Source of the DNA: Scheffersomyces stipitis CBS 6054
Taxonomy: Eukaryota; Ascomycota; Pichiomycetes; Serinales; Debaryomycetaceae
DNA: 64,000 nucleotides
Reading direction: 5' to 3'
NCBI RefSeq assembly: GCF_000209165.1
Contig: NC_009044.1
Location: forward strand, 930,001 to 994,000
Shown: piece after piece, positions 1 through 9,006 of the stretch
Layout of the letters: every line of letters starts with the position of its first letter
How positions within the stretch are numbered: position 1 is the first letter of the stretch
Notes under the pieces: model-generated
Told to the model about the DNA's origin: nothing
The model's database searches: none
The model's input: only the letters and a program-made list of their open reading frames with translations
Position numbers and translations under genes: made by a program

Positions 1-2
1 TG

Positions 3-287
3 TCCAACGTCAAATTGCAAGTTGTGAAGGATGTCAGTGAATTGCCAATCGACACGTTCTTCAACAAGAATGTTCCATTTTCGATCAACTCTGATGATCC
101 TGCTTACTTCGGTGGTTACATCTTGGACAACTACCGTGCCGTTCATACCCGTTTCGGCTTCTCGACCGAACAATGGCGTCAAATTGCCTTGAACGGTATC
201 AACGGGTCCTGGTGTGATGAAGATAGAAAGACGGAACTCAGACAATTGGTCCACTCTATCCACAACAAGTACAAGGACTTGATCTAG
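3..287 (+). CDS. AAH1: Adenine deaminase, C-terminal fragment (5' end outside window)
   Basis: The reading frame is open to the left edge; the first full codon is at 3, and the true start lies upstream. About 94 C-terminal residues are visible. They carry the metal-dependent deaminase signature around SINSDDPAYFGG, where the Asp pair belongs to the zinc and catalytic site of the adenosine/adenine deaminase family. The preceding SNVKLQV and the following FGFSTEQW match fungal adenine deaminases. The enzyme converts adenine to hypoxanthine in cytosolic purine salvage. It ends in TAG and converges on the Zn(II)2Cys6 gene, with 228 bp between the ends. AAH1 rather than adenosine deaminase is inferred from the fungal context and the short C-terminus. 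Confidence 0.85.
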   Translation, partial: SNVKLQVVKDVSELPIDTFFNKNVPFSINSDDPAYFGGYILDNYRAVHTRFGFSTEQWRQIALNGINGSWCDEDRKTELRQLVHSIHNKYKDLI

Positions 288-515
288 GGTCACAACACCC
301 CCTTTGCATTATTATTCAACATACATAATAGACATAGCATATTCATTTCGATAGGCACCTTATAGATTATTCAACTAATAAATTCTTAATTTACAAACAA
401 AGTCATTCGTATATTAAACCCATGTAGACCTAATGATTTTAAAATGATATATAGAAGCCATGAAAATCAACCAAAAATGTGTATGTAACCCGAACTGAAA
501 ACTAAAATTACAATG

Positions 516-2564
516 TCATGCCAAACTGATGGTGTTTGCTTTCCCTTTGATCATATCCTTCCATCTATTACTCAAACAATTCAAGTCCTTTTCTTTCCAC
601 ACTGTCTCCACCACCTGTCTTGCAATCTTCACACTTGCCAATTCTCTAATTCTTTCCATTTCGATCAACCTGCTTAGAACAAACCACCGTTCTTCTTCGT
701 TTTCAACTGAAACGATGCCGATGATGAACAATGTCCATAACAACGACATCGACACAGATGGTAACGTCTGGATCAAGCCCATAATCTTCTTGGTCACCTG
801 CTTGATTGCTTTTAGTCTATCGGTGTACCTCTTAGGATACTTGACTCCTAGCACTGCATCATTGTCATTGTCTGGCTTGTTGTGATTTAAGTGAAGGTAT
901 TCCAAGTCTATACGAGCAAACAAGTAGATTAACGTTGTCAACCGTTTGATTTCTGAGATTTTTATGATGTTATCGTGGCTCTCGTCATCCAACTCACTGA
1001 TCTTCAAGTACTGGTTTAAATTGGTCAACTTAGATTCCAAGCGATCTCGCAGCTCCAAGATATGAGCCTGAATTTCCATGAACCCCTTGGAATTTCTATC
1101 CTTGGACTCAAAACTTTCGTAAGTTTCTCCTAGCTTGGAAATCTGATTTATGATGGAAATGAGATGAGGAGAGCATCCAAGAACTAAGTCTATACGTTCA
1201 TCACTATCATTCTTGAGCCCGTCCAAGAACTCGTCGTCAGAAATTATCATGTTCTGGAACCAGGCAGTTTCACCCATGACCTCGTGGGTGACAAAGTACC
1301 GAATAAAGAACTTGGCAACAGGAGTGATGTTGGATCTGATAGAGGATACTTTCAAGAACTCTTTGGCTCCATTCAAATGGATTAACCACGAGGCTCCACA
1401 GCTGGATGAGATATCGGCGAAACAGAGCATCAACACGGTGGCTAAAACCTCGTCCCAGTTGTTGGACTTTTCCATCTGTTTTTCTTTGATAAGCAAAGGA
1501 AGCGCTTTAAGCACTTCAGAAGTGTAATTTTCAGACAAAGTATCAAACTTCGAGTTGCCCAACAACGACAACTGCCTCGAGGCCACAGAAACCAACGTCT
1601 TGTAGACTATAGGCGATCGCTGTGCTAAGGGAACGACCAAGTATAAGTACGGATTCAAATCAGGATTTATCTGCGTTACTGGTGCTGGAATCATGCCGCT
1701 GGCACCGTTGCTTTTCTTGGGATAGCAAACGCAGCCGGGACAGATGCCATTGACGAAGTAGTTGAAGATCTCCAGCTCCAATTTGATATTGTCTTTGTAG
1801 AACTCGTCATTAAAGAAGTTGAAAGTAGACGTAAAAGTTCTGCAAAAGAAGTGATCGAGATTGAACGAAAATTCTATAGGGTTATGCAGATTGTTGCTGT
1901 GGTTAGAACCGTAAGGGTTCCCTATGATTAGTGAGGTGGAAGATGAAGAGCTAGGGGATTCAAACATTTGATCATAGCCATGGGCATGTTCTGCTAAGTC
2001 CATGAAAATGTCGTGGTTATTCACCACAAGTTCGCTGGCAGGACTTACTGTTATGTTATTGCTAGTGTGGGCATTGTCGTTGACAGAAATGATGACATTG
2101 GTGTTCTTGTGGGGCATGTTGTACTTCTTCAACTCTAAGTCGTCCCGGGTGACCATGTCGAAGATCTTGTTAAAGTCCTCATAGGTAGTGTTCAAGAATA
2201 AGTTATATGAGTCTGTTCCCGACTTGACCCACTTGATGTTCTTGTTGTTCCGAAGCATCTCAGTGAGGGTGAGTTGCTTCTTCTCATTTGGAAGCAAGTT
2301 TCCTCTTCTACTCTGCTGGCGTATGATTTTATTCTGTTTGGATCTACCGAACGAAATTCCCTTAGCTATAGCTTCATCTTCCCAAAGAAGTTTCACACCA
2401 TAGTTGCAATTAAGCTTCAAACGAACACAGTTCTTACATCGGGGATGGAATTCGTCGCACTTGACTCGGCGCTGTTTGCATGTCAAGCAGCCACTTCTGC
2501 TTCTCTTATCGAACTTCCTCGTTCTCTTGTGTTTGACAACGTCTGGCGGCTTTACTTCGGACAT
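516..2564 (-). CDS. Zn(II)2Cys6 transcription factor (682 aa)
   Basis: A binuclear zinc cluster lies near the N-terminus: C26-X2-C29-X6-C36-X6-C43-X2-C46-X6-C53 in a very basic setting (KHKRTRKFDKRSRSG). This is the Gal4-type DNA-binding domain. The C-terminal two thirds look like the helical fungal-specific regulatory domain 2 (PF11951 type), with motifs such as CFADISSSCGASWLIHLNGA. A Ser/Asn-rich linker lies around residues 195-230. The protein is presumably nuclear. The start is the ATG next to 2564. A TATA-like element on the minus strand lies about 60 bp upstream. I cannot assign an orthologue or target pathway. Confidence 0.88.
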   Translation of the reverse strand: MSEVKPPDVVKHKRTRKFDKRSRSGCLTCKQRRVKCDEFHPRCKNCVRLKLNCNYGVKLLWEDEAIAKGISFGRSKQNKIIRQQSRRGNLLPNEKKQLTLTEMLRNNKNIKWVKSGTDSYNLFLNTTYEDFNKIFDMVTRDDLELKKYNMPHKNTNVIISVNDNAHTSNNITVSPASELVVNNHDIFMDLAEHAHGYDQMFESPSSSSSTSLIIGNPYGSNHSNNLHNPIEFSFNLDHFFCRTFTSTFNFFNDEFYKDNIKLELEIFNYFVNGICPGCVCYPKKSNGASGMIPAPVTQINPDLNPYLYLVVPLAQRSPIVYKTLVSVASRQLSLLGNSKFDTLSENYTSEVLKALPLLIKEKQMEKSNNWDEVLATVLMLCFADISSSCGASWLIHLNGAKEFLKVSSIRSNITPVAKFFIRYFVTHEVMGETAWFQNMIISDDEFLDGLKNDSDERIDLVLGCSPHLISIINQISKLGETYESFESKDRNSKGFMEIQAHILELRDRLESKLTNLNQYLKISELDDESHDNIIKISEIKRLTTLIYLFARIDLEYLHLNHNKPDNDNDAVLGVKYPKRYTDRLKAIKQVTKKIMGLIQTLPSVSMSLLWTLFIIGIVSVENEEERWFVLSRLIEMERIRELASVKIARQVVETVWKEKDLNCLSNRWKDMIKGKANTISLA

Positions 2565-3328
2565 GGTAGTGATTCTTCATAGACCAATTTGATACAAGGT
2601 GCAAACGAGAAAGTCTCCAGAGGTTATATAGTTTGACGTTTCTGTGAAATTTAATGTGGATATCTAAGTCCGCCAATCTGCCCCAGTTTGGGCACTATAT
2701 ATAAGGCCAACTTGCAGATTGTGCACAACTCGCGAAATCGTTTCAGTAATCGTGCTCCCAAATCTTCTGCAGTGCCCCAGTGGGTGGGCGAGCCGTGGGC
2801 AATTATTAATCTGCTCGCAACATTACTCGTAATTGCTTGTTGGTCCAGTCGGTGGTGTTTCTCGCGGCGTACGACATGGGGTTTGGCAGAATCAAATCTA
2901 TTGTTGGAGAAACCTTCTTTGGCCGGGACAATACAACTGAAATTATTTATATGATAAATATTATATTAATAATATTATTATCGTTACTATTATTTTCCCG
3001 TGCAAAAAATATTCTTATTTTGTGGCTACTTTAATATTTTTATAACGTTCATCGGTATAACAACTTTTACTACACCGTTCCGAAGTGTTTTTATGAGTTC
3101 TCGACGAAAGGGGAATGCTCGGATCAAGGCTGAATTTTTCTTGTATTCCATCTTTCTTTTCCGAAAATTCTACAGTTGGATTCACACACAGCACTTGATT
3201 TTAACGTCGAGAACCCTTGATGCTAATTCATTTCACCTCTGAATTAGTTCTGCCGCAACCTTGATGTGCTTATCTCCATAGTGACACATATTCACACTTC
3301 ATCATTGCGATGAGATCTTGTCTCGCCA

Positions 3329-3359
3329 GCCCGTCACTCTAACTTTTAACTACGGGCTC
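3329..3359. repeat. Inverted repeat, 7-bp stem
   Basis: AGCCCGT at 3329-3335 and ACGGGCT at 3353-3359 are perfect reverse complements separated by 17 bp. The stem is GC-rich in an AT-rich region. It could be a spaced binding site or a weak RNA hairpin. The function is unknown. Confidence 0.5.
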
Positions 3360-3844
3360 AACTATCTATCCATCTAGTTTTCTTGCTTCTGAACGTATTT
3401 TTACCACTAAACTCACCTCTCAGAACCCAGGGTTTCTTGTTCCTCAATGGTAGCTCATCGAGTCTCAATACAAATAATTTTTTCTCGTGGAGTCCCTGCA
3501 ATGGAGAATGTGCGCAATTTTTGTTCAGATTCGCTATATGTTCCAACAGCTCATAGTACTTCTTCTTGTTCAGCCTAGCACCTGTGCGTATGAAACTCGG
3601 GAGTGTTTCCACTTTAGAGATAAACCCGCTCGGGACTGCCGAAATGGCATCCCGCAGCCAGGTACACAAAACTTTACATACAAAACCCTTATGATGTCCA
3701 AAAAACTTTGGACGGATCGACGCTTGAGCGAGGATACCGGGTATAAACTTCTATCTTTCCCGGCAAGCAAAACTAGAAAAAGATAAAATAAGTCCCTGGA
3801 AAAAAAATATTCTCTACTTTCATAACTTAATATGGCAAGGCGGC

Positions 3845-3870
3845 AATCTTAGATCAGACAATCTAAGATT
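3845..3870. repeat. Perfect 10-bp inverted repeat with 6-nt loop
   Basis: AATCTTAGAT (3845-3854) and ATCTAAGATT (3861-3870) are exact reverse complements around the loop CAGACA. A perfect 10-bp stem is unlikely by chance at a given site. It could form a cruciform or RNA hairpin, be a dimeric protein site, or be the end of a degraded element. No gene is attached to it. Confidence 0.6.
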
Positions 3871-4168
3871 CTCGAATTGACGTGGCAAAAGCAGCAGTAA
3901 GACAAAAATTTAGGAGGTGTAGCTGCTTGCAATCTCGACGTTTGCAAACAGAGCCGCACCATCGTAAACACCAAAAGCGACTGTTACAGTTATGGAGTTC
4001 CAAATTCTCTGCAAGTTTTGCGCCAGGGTGCAGATACTGTCCAACTTCTGCATGAGCACCGCCGTTTGCGGCCAGAATACTTTCGCTTCCTTCGATTACA
4101 CCTGGTCTACTTAAGGTTGTTAACGGCATGAGCGTACCTTTGTGTATCAGGGCCACCGCTTTTTTCAT
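3863..4168 (-). CDS. Doubtful 101-codon ORF
   Basis: This is an ATG-initiated frame of 101 codons on minus, inside the 2.4-kb intergenic region and partly overlapping the 10-bp inverted repeat. The product starts MKKAVALIHKG and has no domain, signal peptide or membrane segment that I recognise. An ORF of this length can arise by chance in the more GC-rich patch here. I list it only so the region is not taken as empty. Confidence 0.12.
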   Translation of the reverse strand: MKKAVALIHKGTLMPLTTLSRPGVIEGSESILAANGGAHAEVGQYLHPGAKLAENLELHNCNSRFWCLRWCGSVCKRRDCKQLHLLNFCLTAAFATSIRES

Positions 4169-4965
4169 GTAATTAGCTTCAGATGGTTACGTAGGCGCAT
4201 TTGGCGGCCCGCTATAGTTTTTTTTTTTCTATTTTTTTCATCAAGTATTTGCATCCACCACAGGCAAGATCAACAGCTTCATTCTCATGAAGTATCAATT
4301 GAGTTGTCTGTATCCGAAATTGTAATAAAGCAACTCGGTTACGCAATTCTGTATTCTATTTTTAACTTAACGAACTTATACCTAAACGTGTAGCTTGCCA
4401 TTGCTACCTTTCAACTCTGTATTAAATGCAATACTGGTAGTTTTTTCTGTTCTGAATTCTTCCAATAGCCTAGTGGCAGGGTCAATACTCCACTTATTTT
4501 GCTCTTTCTGTGATCGATTGTAAATCCAGCTACGGTGTCAGTTGTGCTCTAGTGGCTTATCAATCGTCCACCTTAGCTGCATTGATTACCTAAGCTTCCT
4601 ATTGTTCAAGAAACCGTTAACCCTGTTAGCTTAACCCAACAAGGCTTATATCTGTTTCCTCTTCCGATAAACTACTTTTCAGGAAATGTTATGGTTCTAA
4701 TAACTTGAATCATCTGTCACTCTTGCCTCAGAGTCAATTGATCCACCCAATCTTCAATTCCCACTTCTATTGGTAGTGCAATTAATTATGTCAAATACTC
4801 GTATAATAAAGCCAACCTAACCGTATCTAAACTCTCTAACAAGAAGAATTAAGAAAAAAAATCACAAAAATCGATACCAGGATCTAGCCGTTTGTTTGAA
4901 AATCATTAAATCAAAAACCTACCAAAGATTTACTTCCTTGGCTCTAAGAATCAACAGTCGCTTCC

Positions 4966-6363
4966 TTATAAGCTCCAGAAGTCGGTGATATTGGCGCCAG
5001 CACCATTGAAGGCCAATAAGTTAGGCGAACCGTCATTCTTCAAGCCCTTTATAACGCCCTTGGTGGCATACTTGATCACCTTGTCCTTCAAGGTTGCTGG
5101 GTCCAATACAGCTACGCTGTACTCGGATTCAGGCTCAGGGTAGAGCGACAAGTAGTACGAAAGCAATCCAGCAATGTGAGGAGAAGCCATTGAAGTACCA
5201 GACATAGAAGCAGTGTTGCTCCAGATGTATGTAGAAACAATGTCAACCCCAGGTGCGAAGATGTCTACACAAGAACCCCAGTTGGAGAATTCAGCCTTGT
5301 TGTCGTTGATATCAGAAGCTCCTACGGTTATTGGTCCGCTGGCTCTTGCTGGAGAAAAAGTACAAGTGTCAGCATTGTCGTTACCAGCAGCTACAGCTAC
5401 ATGCAAGCCAGCCTTGGTAGCAGCATTAACAGCCAAGTCCAAAGCTTCAGATTCTCCTCCACCAATAGACATGTTGACTGTGGAGCCCTTGAAGCCCTTC
5501 TTCTTTGCCAGGAAGTTTGATTTATGGTCGCCGACAACAAATTCGACACCCTTGATGATGTCTGAGGTCGTACCACTACCCAACAAGTTCATAACACCTA
5601 CAGCTACTAATTCAACATTCTTAGCTACACCATACGTCTTGGATCCAATGATACCAGCACAGTGGGTTCCATGGCCGTGTCCATCAATCTTCAACTTGGG
5701 GAAAGCCACGGCTTCACCCCACAGGGCTCTGCCTTCGAATTCTTCGTGTTCAACTTTGATACCGGTGTCAATGACGTAAGCAGTGACACCCTTGCCACCT
5801 TCATTATCGTAAAGGTATTCGAGTTGAGGGCTGCTTTCACGATGTGAAATCCTGCTCAAACCCCATTCGGCATCTTTCTCGACGTCGAACTCATTGACCT
5901 TCATTACGGTATCCTGCTCAATGAACTTGATGCGAGGGTCCTTCTGGATCTTGCGGAGCATCTCGGGAGTGAAGTAGCCGAAGTAGCCCAGGAGTAGCGT
6001 GTCGACATCGAAGAAGTCGAGAACACCTACCGAAGGACGAATTCCGGCTGTGGCAACCATTTCCGTATGTTCGGCAATCAACCACTTCTTGTGATGGTTT
6101 CTCTGGGCCTCGGTAACGTCTTCCTTGTAGATAACAATGTATCTGTTTGGGATGGCTACGCTTTTGGAACCGGCTGCAAGAACAGGAGCCTCGTTCTTGT
6201 TAGCTGTCCAGAGCTGTTGTGGTTGTTGTTGAGCAGCATTGACAGCAACAGTCAGAGGCACAAACTGGTTGAAGTTGAAGAATGAGTTGACATCAGGGAT
6301 AACCAATGCGTTGGCAGCTACCAAATAGACAGCCAAGGCTGAAAGGACGCGTTTCGGAAACAT
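4966..6363 (-). CDS. Subtilisin-like serine protease, cerevisin/proteinase K type (465 aa)
   Basis: The start is the ATG at 6363; the longer open frame upstream has no ATG. A hydrophobic signal sequence (residues 1-20) precedes an I9-type propeptide (RYIVIYKEDVTEAQ, about 74-87), which chaperones folding and is then removed. The peptidase S8 domain follows with the full triad: D199 in VIDTGI, H231 in GHGTHCAG and S391 in SGTSMASPH, plus the oxyanion N328 in AAGND. The length and layout match vacuolar proteinase B (PRB1) and YSP3 relatives, which degrade proteins in the vacuole or outside the cell. It lacks the long N-terminal region of S. cerevisiae Prb1. Which paralogue it represents is unclear. 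Confidence 0.88.
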   Translation of the reverse strand: MFPKRVLSALAVYLVAANALVIPDVNSFFNFNQFVPLTVAVNAAQQQPQQLWTANKNEAPVLAAGSKSVAIPNRYIVIYKEDVTEAQRNHHKKWLIAEHTEMVATAGIRPSVGVLDFFDVDTLLLGYFGYFTPEMLRKIQKDPRIKFIEQDTVMKVNEFDVEKDAEWGLSRISHRESSPQLEYLYDNEGGKGVTAYVIDTGIKVEHEEFEGRALWGEAVAFPKLKIDGHGHGTHCAGIIGSKTYGVAKNVELVAVGVMNLLGSGTTSDIIKGVEFVVGDHKSNFLAKKKGFKGSTVNMSIGGGESEALDLAVNAATKAGLHVAVAAGNDNADTCTFSPARASGPITVGASDINDNKAEFSNWGSCVDIFAPGVDIVSTYIWSNTASMSGTSMASPHIAGLLSYYLSLYPEPESEYSVAVLDPATLKDKVIKYATKGVIKGLKNDGSPNLLAFNGAGANITDFWSL

Positions 6364-7540
6364 CAAGATAATGAGTAGGTGTAAATAAAATTGGAAAGAA
6401 CAAGAAGAAAAGAAGAAAAGAAGGGGAGGAATGAGTTCAATTCGGTCGTAAAACGGAGACCTACTTATCGCTCGCCTTCCGGAGAAGTGGGGCTTATCTG
6501 TCACGTGAGACTATGGAAGAGTGTGCACCCGTGCCGCAGTTTCTGTGATAACAGATATATTTAGATATTCTTAGACTTAGGCGTGATATATAGCGTCTAC
6601 ACATGTGAGGATGTAGATAGTGTGATGTTGAGTGTTGTAGCTATTACTGACTAAGAGAAATGAATTGTTGGTTTGGTAATTGTAATTTGTCAGTTAAGAG
6701 TTTGAGAGTTTCTAATTATTGCGAACATCTTGCAAATTTGCACCCAAATTTTAACCAAAATAAAGACATTGCAAAAGATTTACATTTACTTGACTTTAGA
6801 TAGAGTATTCTTATTTATACAAAGAGTCAGCAGAATTTACCTGTTTATTCAACTTCTCGTAGTGTGTTTAGTCTATTCGCTTCTACTCTGGCAGTTTTCC
6901 TTCTCTAAGTAAGCATAGAATATTTGATATACGTGGTTGAGAATCGGTTGCTTCAAACAGCTTTCTTAAATTTTTCTTAAACTCTTCTTCACCATTGAAC
7001 TATTTCGGAATAACAAACATAGGCTTTCTTACAGTCTTCTATTAAGTGCTACATCAGTACCGTAGTCAGCTCTTTGTCTCCAGAGGTAGTCGCCTATTCC
7101 CTCAGTCGTGCACCCACCAACGATAAGGCGGCTCGTATTCCTGTTTTTTTAGCATCACCAAAACAGGCATCTGTAAGGCTGACAATTACCAGCTCTTCAT
7201 TTCATTTCCATTAATTTTTTTCATAAATATTGTTTTTGTTTCGTTCTTGCTACCAGTGTTGTTCTTGCGGAAGTATACACCACCTCTCGCAAAGCCCAGA
7301 CAGTTTTCGCTACCATACCAAATATTAGCCAATAGATTTTTCAGCCTATTCACTAATAACCAACTATCCAATATCATCACAACTATTATAAATAATTATA
7401 CCCATAATTGTGTTTGGAATCACTTTTACCACTAGGCTGTTGTATTAGACTACTGTACTACTTCTTTACTAAACAGCTATAGTCAACTATTTAACTACCA
7501 TACATTTCCATTCACTTCTGAAATCTCCTGATAGTTCATA
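6364..7540. other. Divergent intergenic region between subtilase and GTR1
   Basis: The region is AT-rich and serves both divergent genes. CACGTG lies at 6502-6507, about 140 bp upstream of the protease start, and is a possible bHLH (Cbf1/Pho4-type) site. Poly-T/A tracts and short frames without domain content fill the rest. I see no RNA gene. Confidence 0.5.
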
Positions 7541-8545
7541 ATGTCCCATTCTTCAAGAAAGAAGTTGCTTCTTATGGGCCGTTCAGGTTCCGGAAAGTCG
7601 TCAATGAGATCTATCATCTTCTCCAACTACTCAGCCTTTGATACCCGAAGACTTGGTGCCACCATCGATGTAGAGCATTCGCACCTTAGGTTCCTTGGCA
7701 ACATGACTCTCAATTTATGGGATTGTGGTGGACAAGATATTTTCATGGACAACTACTTCACTAACCAGAAAGACCACATCTTCAAGATGGTACAAGTACT
7801 CATACACGTGTTTGACGTGGAGTCCAAGTCCATCAATAAAGATATTGAGATTTTCATCAAGGCGCTCACAAATCTTCAGAAATATAGTCCAGGTGCCAAA
7901 ATCTTTGTATTGTTGCACAAGATGGACCTCGTCCAAATTGACAAACGGGAGGAGTTATTTACAATAATGATGGAAAAACTCCAGAAAATCTCGAATCCCT
8001 ACCAGTTCAAGTTAATTGGCTTCCCCACGTCCATTTGGGATGAGAGTTTATACAAGGCATGGTCGCAGATTGTCTGTTCGTTGATACCCAACATGAACCT
8101 CTTCAATAACAATTTGCTCAAGTTGAATCTGATTTTGGAATCTGAAGAAATCATTTTGTTTGAGAAGACGACCTTTTTGGTGATATCATCCACTGCTTCC
8201 ATACAGAAGCAGGAGACCACCAGCGAAGAGTTGGATCCAAAGCGTTTCGAAAAGATCTCAAATATTATCAAAACCTACAAACAGTCGATTTCCAAGTTGA
8301 GATCCAATTTCAACAACTTGATAATAAGAGGCAGCAACGGCACATACTTCTACGTAGACGTGTTGACCGACAACATGTTCATCATGATCGTGTTGAAAGA
8401 CAAGACTCCTGTGGACAGCAACAGTGTCCAACAACATGAAGAGTTGTTGATCCTTGAGAACATTCGTTCCGCCAGAAAGTGGTTTGAGAAGATTGAAAGC
8501 ACCGGCAAGATTGAATCATCTGCCAATTCGCTCCAGAGGGCATAA
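7541..8545 (+). CDS. GTR1: Rag-family GTPase Gtr1 (334 aa)
   Basis: The small GTPase domain begins at once. The P-loop is GRSGSGKSS (13-21), the Rag-type switch I is LGATIDVEHSH, switch II is LWDCGGQD, and the base-recognition motif is HKMD. The C-terminal half is the roadblock-like dimerisation domain typical of Rag proteins. The family works as a Gtr1-Gtr2 heterodimer in the EGO complex on the vacuole, where it signals amino-acid sufficiency to TORC1. The length is close to the roughly 310 residues of S. cerevisiae Gtr1. The start ATG follows an ATG-poor leader. ERG9 lies downstream on the same strand. Confidence 0.95.
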   Translation: MSHSSRKKLLLMGRSGSGKSSMRSIIFSNYSAFDTRRLGATIDVEHSHLRFLGNMTLNLWDCGGQDIFMDNYFTNQKDHIFKMVQVLIHVFDVESKSINKDIEIFIKALTNLQKYSPGAKIFVLLHKMDLVQIDKREELFTIMMEKLQKISNPYQFKLIGFPTSIWDESLYKAWSQIVCSLIPNMNLFNNNLLKLNLILESEEIILFEKTTFLVISSTASIQKQETTSEELDPKRFEKISNIIKTYKQSISKLRSNFNNLIIRGSNGTYFYVDVLTDNMFIMIVLKDKTPVDSNSVQQHEELLILENIRSARKWFEKIESTGKIESSANSLQRA

Positions 8546-8665
8546 TAAAGAGGTAGATAATATGAAATCTAGAGCATAAGCTGGAAGAGAGAAGACTAAG
8601 TACTTATAGCTGAGATATAAAGACTAGCATATACACTTTGAGAACCAATTTGCGTTAGCATGCTA

Positions 8666-8672
8666 TATACGA
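8666..8672 (-). promoter_or_regulatory. Sterol response element core, distal
   Basis: TCGTATA on the minus strand (TATACGA on plus) is the core bound by Upc2/Ecm22 zinc-cluster factors. It lies 335-341 bp upstream of the ERG9 start. The second copy nearby strengthens the call. Assignment is from the sequence match and gene identity only. Confidence 0.5.
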
Positions 8673-8830
8673 ATAGATACAATAGATACAATACAAACGA
8701 GCTATATAAGCACCAATACCGTTTATCTCCTATCTTCTCCACTCTTCTCCTCCTAATACCTCGAGTCAGCCGCAAAACCGTGTCTATATAAATATTTCAG
8801 TCACGTGTTGCACTTCGTTTAAGTCGCGTT

Positions 8831-8837
8831 TATACGA
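8831..8837 (-). promoter_or_regulatory. Sterol response element core, proximal
   Basis: A second exact TCGTATA core (plus strand TATACGA) lies 170-176 bp upstream of the ERG9 ATG and about 45 bp after the TATATAAAT box. ERG genes in Candida and Saccharomyces are induced through this heptamer when sterols fall. Confidence 0.55.
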
Positions 8838-9006
8838 TGAAAAAAAGTGTTGGAACTTGATAAATATATATTTTCAACTATCTGTAGCTACTAGTTCTTT
8901 ATCAATTGACCCGAAAAAGCTCTTTGCTATTGCAGTTTTTGCGTTCTTTGTATATTTGTGAGCAATTCTCATACAGCCGTATATAAAGTTCAACTTGCAG
9001 CCAGAA

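Larger units (their letters stand above)
2565..4965. other. Long intergenic region (2.4 kb) with two hairpins
   Basis: This stretch is the promoter side of the Zn(II)2Cys6 gene and the 3' side of the subtilase. Close to the regulator are two TGCCCCAG boxes (2679-2686, 2773-2780) and a TATATAA tract (about 2697). Farther out are perfect inverted repeats at 3329-3359 and 3845-3870. Several short frames exist. Only one with an ATG, 3863-4168 on minus, is worth noting. I see no tRNA and no recognisable transposon protein. The segment 3850-4210 is more GC-rich than its surroundings. Confidence 0.6.
8546..9006. other. ERG9 promoter region
   Basis: This 461-bp gap carries two TATACGA elements (8666-8672, 8831-8837), CACGTG at 8803-8808, and a TATATAAAT box at 8784-8792. 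From 8838 to the ERG9 ATG there is no other ATG, consistent with a clean leader. The left part is the GTR1 3' UTR. Confidence 0.6.

Noticed and set aside
3358..3669. 103-codon minus-strand ORF in the first long gap
   Set aside because: It begins with TTG, has no ATG near its start and no recognisable family. It could be a relic but cannot be supported.
6364..6504. N-terminal extension of the subtilase
   Set aside because: The open frame upstream of the ATG at 6363 has no ATG, and the signal peptide begins exactly at that ATG.
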